Source: Pseudozyma flocculosa PF-1 (Eukaryota > Basidiomycota > Ustilaginomycetes > Ustilaginales > Ustilaginaceae). From it: a DNA stretch of 40,894 bases. The stretch lies in the NCBI RefSeq assembly GCF_000417875.1, contig NW_006920871.1, forward strand, positions 169,658-210,551, given 5' to 3'. The notes beneath the pieces are model-generated. The model saw only the letters and a list, made by a program, of their open reading frames with translations. It had not been told where the DNA came from and made no database searches. The position numbers were made by a program, and so were the translations under genes. This document shows, one piece after another, positions 37,407 to 40,894 of the stretch (position 1 is its first letter; each line of letters begins with the position of its first letter).

Positions 37407-38837
37407 ATGTCGACGACGGTGCAAAAGATCAAGGAGATTGAGGATGAGATGGCCAAGACGCAGAAGAACAAGGCCACGGCCTACCACCTGGGCCAGCTGC
37501 GCGCCAAGCTGGCCAAGCTCAAGCGCGAGCTCATCACGCCCAGCGGCGGCGGCGGCGGCGGCGCGGGCGTCGGCTTCGACGTGGCAAAGACGGGTATCGC
37601 CAGCGTCGGCTTCGTCGGCTTCCCCTCGGTCGGAAAGAGCACCCTAATGTCCGGCCTGACGGGCACCACGTCCGAGGCGGCCGCCTATGAGTTTACCACC
37701 CTCACCTCGGTGCCCGGCACCATGAAGGTCCACGGCGCCCCCATCCAGATCATCGACCTGCCCGGTATCATTGAAGGCGCAAAGGACGGCAAGGGCCGCG
37801 GCAGGCAGGTCATCGCCGTCGCGAGGACGTGCAACCTCATCTTTATCGTGCTCGACGTCGGAAAGCCATTGGTGAGTCGCCGGCGCGCGCTTTGCAACTA
37901 GCGCAACGGAGATGAGGCGTGGCAGGGCGCAGCGAGGCTCATCTCGGACCTCTCCAACTGCGGCGTTGCTGACTCTGCCCCACGCTGCGCATACGCTGTC
38001 CCCGTACCGTTCCCCCGCTCTTGACCCTGCAGAAAGACAAGGCGATCATCGAAAACGAGCTCGAGGGCTTCGGCATCCGGCTCAACAAGCAGCCGCCCAA
38101 CATCATCGTGCGGAGAAAGGACAAGGGCGGCATCTCGATCACCAACACGGTGCCGCTCACCAAGCTCGACAACGACGAGATCAAGGCGGTGCTGTCCGAG
38201 TACCGCATCTCCAACGCCGACGTCGCCTTTCGCCAGGACGCCACCGTCGAGGAGCTCATCGACGTCATCGAGGGCAACCGCATCTACGTGCCGTGCATCT
38301 ACGTGCTCAACAAGATCGACTCGATCTCGATCGAGGAGCTCGACCTGCTCTACAAGATCCCCAACTCGGTCCCCATCTCGTCGCAGCACTGGTGGAACGT
38401 CGACGACGAGCTCGTAGAGAAGATGTGGGAGATGCTCAACCTCGTCCGCGTCTACACCAAGCCGCGCGGCATGGTGCCCGACTACAGCTCCCCCGTCGTC
38501 CTCAAGCGCGGCAAGAGCACCGTCGAAGACTTTTGCAACGCCATCCACAAGGAGATTATCAAGCAGTTCAAGTAGTGAGTGGGCACGTCACATGGCCGTC
38601 GCAGCTCAGCTCGGCTCAGCCTGGCCTGGCCTGGGCTGGTTTCGTCGGTGGAGTACGCTTGCTGACACTCGGCCGCACTCGATCCATGGTCTTGTTCTTC
38701 TCCCCCGTTCAATCTCGCCCCCAACCCTGTTCAGCGCGATGGTGTGGGGCAAGTCGGCAAAGCACCCACGAGGCCAGCGGGTCGGCGCGGACCACATCCT
38801 CGACGACGAAGACTGCGTCACCATCTTCAAGCGCTAG
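37407..38837 (+). CDS. RBG1: Developmentally regulated GTP-binding protein Rbg1/DRG1
   Basis: Three exons: 37407-37871, 38033-38574 and 38735-38837, encoding 369 residues, the standard DRG1 length. DRG GTPases associate with translating ribosomes, usually with the partner Tma46/DFRP1, and relieve stalling. The order is complete: N-terminal helix-turn-helix ([20 protein letters not shown]), G1 [15 protein letters not shown]3 [18 protein letters not shown], the S5D2L insert through [19 protein letters not shown]4 YVLNKIDSI, and the TGS domain ([26 protein letters not shown]). The last exon, entered by splitting a TAC codon, gives [18 protein letters not shown] and [16 protein letters not shown] Gly run at residues 48-53 extends the loop before G1. 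It is convergent with the PITH gene after 278 bases. Confidence 0.97.
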
Positions 38838-39115
38838 CCGTGCGTCCGTCGCGCGGGCCGGCCATGCGTAGAGAGCCGTGGCGGCCAGGCGGGAACGAAG
38901 TCGCCTTTTCAAGCGCTGAAGGGCGATTCTCCCCGTGCCTGCGCCGGCTCTGGTCGGCCTGATGGAATTCAAGCTGCCGTATTCATTCGTTGTCGCGTCT
39001 GGTCTGGTCGTCGGCAGGGTCCGGCTTCCGTGTGTGTGCGTGGAGATAGCGAGGGAGTCGGGAGCGGGAGGGGGAGGCGAGGCCGTCGTGCTCTGATAGA
39101 GTCGCGGCCGCGCGC

Positions 39116-40023
39116 TCACTGACCCTGTCCAAACGAGCTGGCGCCGGCCTCGGTGCCCTTGACTTTTTGGTGGTCCTTGAGGCTGGGGGCGGCCTCGTAG
39201 ATGATGTTGGTGGGGCCTTCCCTCCTCATCTGCCGGTGCTCGCCCTTGAAGCCGACAAAGTAGATGCGCGAGGTATCGCCGCCGACGCTCGAGGGGACAA
39301 AGAGCGAGATGCTCCTGACGTCGGGGAACTTGGCGGGCTTGAGCGGGATCTCGACGGGGTCCCGCGTGACGGGGATCGAGGTGAGCTTCTGCGCCGGCCG
39401 GCCCTGTCCGCCCGCCGCCGCCGTGGCCGTGTCGGGGAGGGCCGAGAGTTCGTTAGCGGCGTCAAAGTCGAGGTCGTCGCGGTTGACGTAGAGGTGGATC
39501 TCGGAGGGCGTCTGGTCCGCCGGTCCCGTCTTGAGCATCATGGAGCGCAGCTTGACGGATCCCGTAAAGGGGATGTAGAGGATGAGCTGGTCGTCGGCCG
39601 ACGACTCGAGGTACTCGTCCTCCGAGGCTCGCTGGTCGTAGGGCTTGAGCACCTTGACGCCCGAACCCTGCAAGTCGGTGGCGGGCGGTAGGGTGCAGTC
39701 GGCGGGGATCAGCATGGGCTGTGATCGGCAAGTACGAGCAGAGATGGGACTTACGGGTGTCTCTTCGTTGAGCGCGATGACGCCGTCGCGGTTGATGCAG
39801 CTGTAGAGCAGGTCTTGCTGGCCCTGTCAGTCGGCCAAGGTCCGAGACCGAGGACGGCAGGCGGCAGCGTGAGCATGATGTCCTGAGGCTACCACAGATG
39901 GCCCTCGCCAGTCTAGCCTGCAGACAATGCCAGCCGCGACGGATGCCCACTCACCTCGCCCGGCTTGACATGGTCATCGTCGTCGTGGGCGTGTCCGCAC
40001 GATCCGTCGTGGCAGTGCGACAT
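39116..40023 (-). CDS. PITH-domain protein (PITHD1-like)
   Basis: Three exons: 40023-39955, 39823-39755 and 39667-39116, encoding 229 residues. The start MSHCHDGSCGHAHDDDD is the His/Cys-rich opening common to PITH proteins, then QQDLLYSCINRDGVIALNEE and GSGVKVLKPYDQR. The jelly-roll PITH core follows: YLESSADDQLILYIPFTGSV, KLRSMMLKTG, EIHLYVNRDDLDFDAANE, VRSISLFVPSS, TSRIYFVGFKGEHRQM and TNIIYEAAPSLKDHQKVKG. Known: the domain is also the C-terminal part of thioredoxin-like TXNL1, where it contacts the proteasome; the free-standing form has no settled role in fungi. Intron 2 is placed as GTAAGT at 39754 to TTGCAG ending at 39668 (87 nt); this restores the family's LNE-x-GSGVKVLKP spacing. Confidence 0.92.
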
Positions 40024-40784
40024 GATTGATGCCGGCCGTATGCTGTGAGTGCCGTTGAGAGGAGTGGGTCGCGGCTACGATGGCCGAGTTGGAGCAGATT
40101 GCAGTGCCAGAAGAGAGGCTGTTGCGGCTCTGACGCTCCCTGATGGTGTCGGTGGCGGTGGTGGCCAAGTGGCAAGCTGCTGAGGCTGCGTGCGGGTTTG
40201 GGTGTTGCTCTTGCTTCGCCCGCTCCGACGCCCGCCTGCAGAAAGGGGGGAAAAGGCAAACGAGGGCTGTGGAGGCGCTCGGCCCCGTCCTCGTCCGCCG
40301 CTTCACTCTCTCGCGCTCGGCCTAAGAAGCGAAACAGAGACCAGCGCGATTCCGGCATCCTGTCGTTCCTCTGCCGCGCCTTTGCTTCGAGGAGCCAGAC
40401 GCAGCAGGCGCAAGGCATCGAGGCCAGTGAAGATCGAGGAACAGCAAGCGGGCTTCTAGATTCGCGTCTTGTATTCACATGGCAAGCAGATGATGGGTAG
40501 AGGAAGCGACAGGGGGAGGCAGGGGTGACAGGCAGGCAGTGAGACGAAAAGGAGGGAGATGGGCAACGGCCGAGGCAGAGCACCGACAGCCACATCTCGG
40601 CCGGCCCTGCCGCCGCTCCAGGTCACCTATCGTCGCCGCCGGACGATGATATCGAGGCGCAGAGGGCCTTTTCGCAGAGTGTCCAGCCGACGACCGCAGC
40701 AGCAGGAGCAGCACCATGATTTTGAAGGAAAGGGAAGAAGGGGGCCGGGTTTGATACCGAGCAGCAACAGTCTAAGAGGAGTCC
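40024..40784. other. Spacer between the PITH gene and the gene at the right edge
   Basis: 761 bases upstream of two starts that face away from each other. No frame resembles a known protein. Confidence 0.5.
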
Positions 40785-40894
40785 ATGCACGCGGAAGCGG
40801 ATCGGGGGCGCGCGTGCGCCGCTGTCGAGGCACGCTCGCTCTACGACGTGCTGCTGCCTCTCCGCGAGTGGTCGACCGACGACGCCGCCGAGCT
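40785..40894 (+). CDS. 5' end of an unrecognised gene cut by the window edge
   Basis: ATG 40785 opens a frame that is still open at the last base, 36 codons later. The C-terminal half reads ARSLYDVLLPLREWSTDDAAE, an amphipathic, protein-like sequence unlike the Arg/Ser noise around it. The first dozen residues (MHAEADRGRACA) are less convincing, so the true start could be further right or this could be a second exon. The family cannot be named from so short a piece. Confidence 0.4.
   Translation, partial: MHAEADRGRACAAVEARSLYDVLLPLREWSTDDAAE

Noticed and set aside
39719..39754. 36-nt intron in the PITH gene (GTAAGT to ATCACAG)
   Set aside because: Shorter than any other intron here and would leave an extra 17 residues. 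The acceptor TTGCAG ending at 39668 gives an 87-nt intron and restores the family spacing.

Overview
This window is GC-rich nuclear DNA from a filamentous or dimorphic fungus, most likely a basidiomycete close to the smut lineage (Ustilaginomycotina). I infer this from the protein set: CSN5, MIC10, REX3, YAE1, RER1, DAP1, a DJ-1 protein, an EF-hand alternative NADH dehydrogenase and a YDR124W-like helical-bundle protein. The gene architecture agrees. Long genes are intronless or nearly so, while short genes carry several 70-180 nt introns with GTGAGY donors and YAG acceptors. No bacterial, viral or transposon genes were seen, and I see no convincing tRNA or rRNA.

Layout, left to right. At 1-345 (-) is the 5' end of a B-type cyclin, followed by a 2.8 kb gene-free leader and promoter. 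At 3134-4427 (-) is COP9 signalosome subunit 5. At 4945-8247 (-) is an intronless 1100-residue protein that joins a Sec14/CRAL-TRIO lipid-transfer domain to a membrane-anchored Pex22-like domain; this is the most unusual gene here. At 9208-11792 (-) is a Q-rich YDR124W-like protein broken by a 20-N assembly gap. At 14364-14927 (-) is TFIIA gamma. At 15611-16600 (+) is a DJ-1 family protein. At 17045-19352 (-) is a Ser-rich protein resembling DUF4048. At 19695-21216 (-) is Yae1. At 21884-22564 (+) is ATP synthase subunit k. At 22872-25759 (-) is the EF-hand NADH dehydrogenase. At 26807-27850 (+) is Rer1. At 28351-30953 (-) is the Rex3 exonuclease. At 31528-31908 (-) is an unknown small membrane protein. 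At 32560-33074 (-) is a DMAC1/DUF4536-like protein. At 33301-34039 (-) is Mic10 with an unusual tail. At 34726-35816 (+) is PNP oxidase. At 35909-36695 (-) is Dap1. At 37407-38837 (+) is the Rbg1/DRG1 GTPase. At 39116-40023 (-) is a PITH-domain protein. At 40785 onward (+) is the start of a gene cut by the window edge.

The genes are mostly housekeeping and do not form an operon-like system. Several act in mitochondria: subunit k, the NADH dehydrogenase, Mic10, the DMAC1-like protein and possibly PNP oxidase. They cover respiration, ATP synthase dimers and cristae shape. The features that depart from the expected family pattern are the Sec14-Pex22 fusion, five tandem 11-residue amphipathic repeats on Mic10, micro-exons of 18 and 19 nt in DAP1 and DJ-1, a frame-neutral 180-nt intron inside the REX3 catalytic domain, and a noncoding (CTG)20 tract. 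All exon boundaries were deduced by eye from splice signals, reading frame and family conservation.
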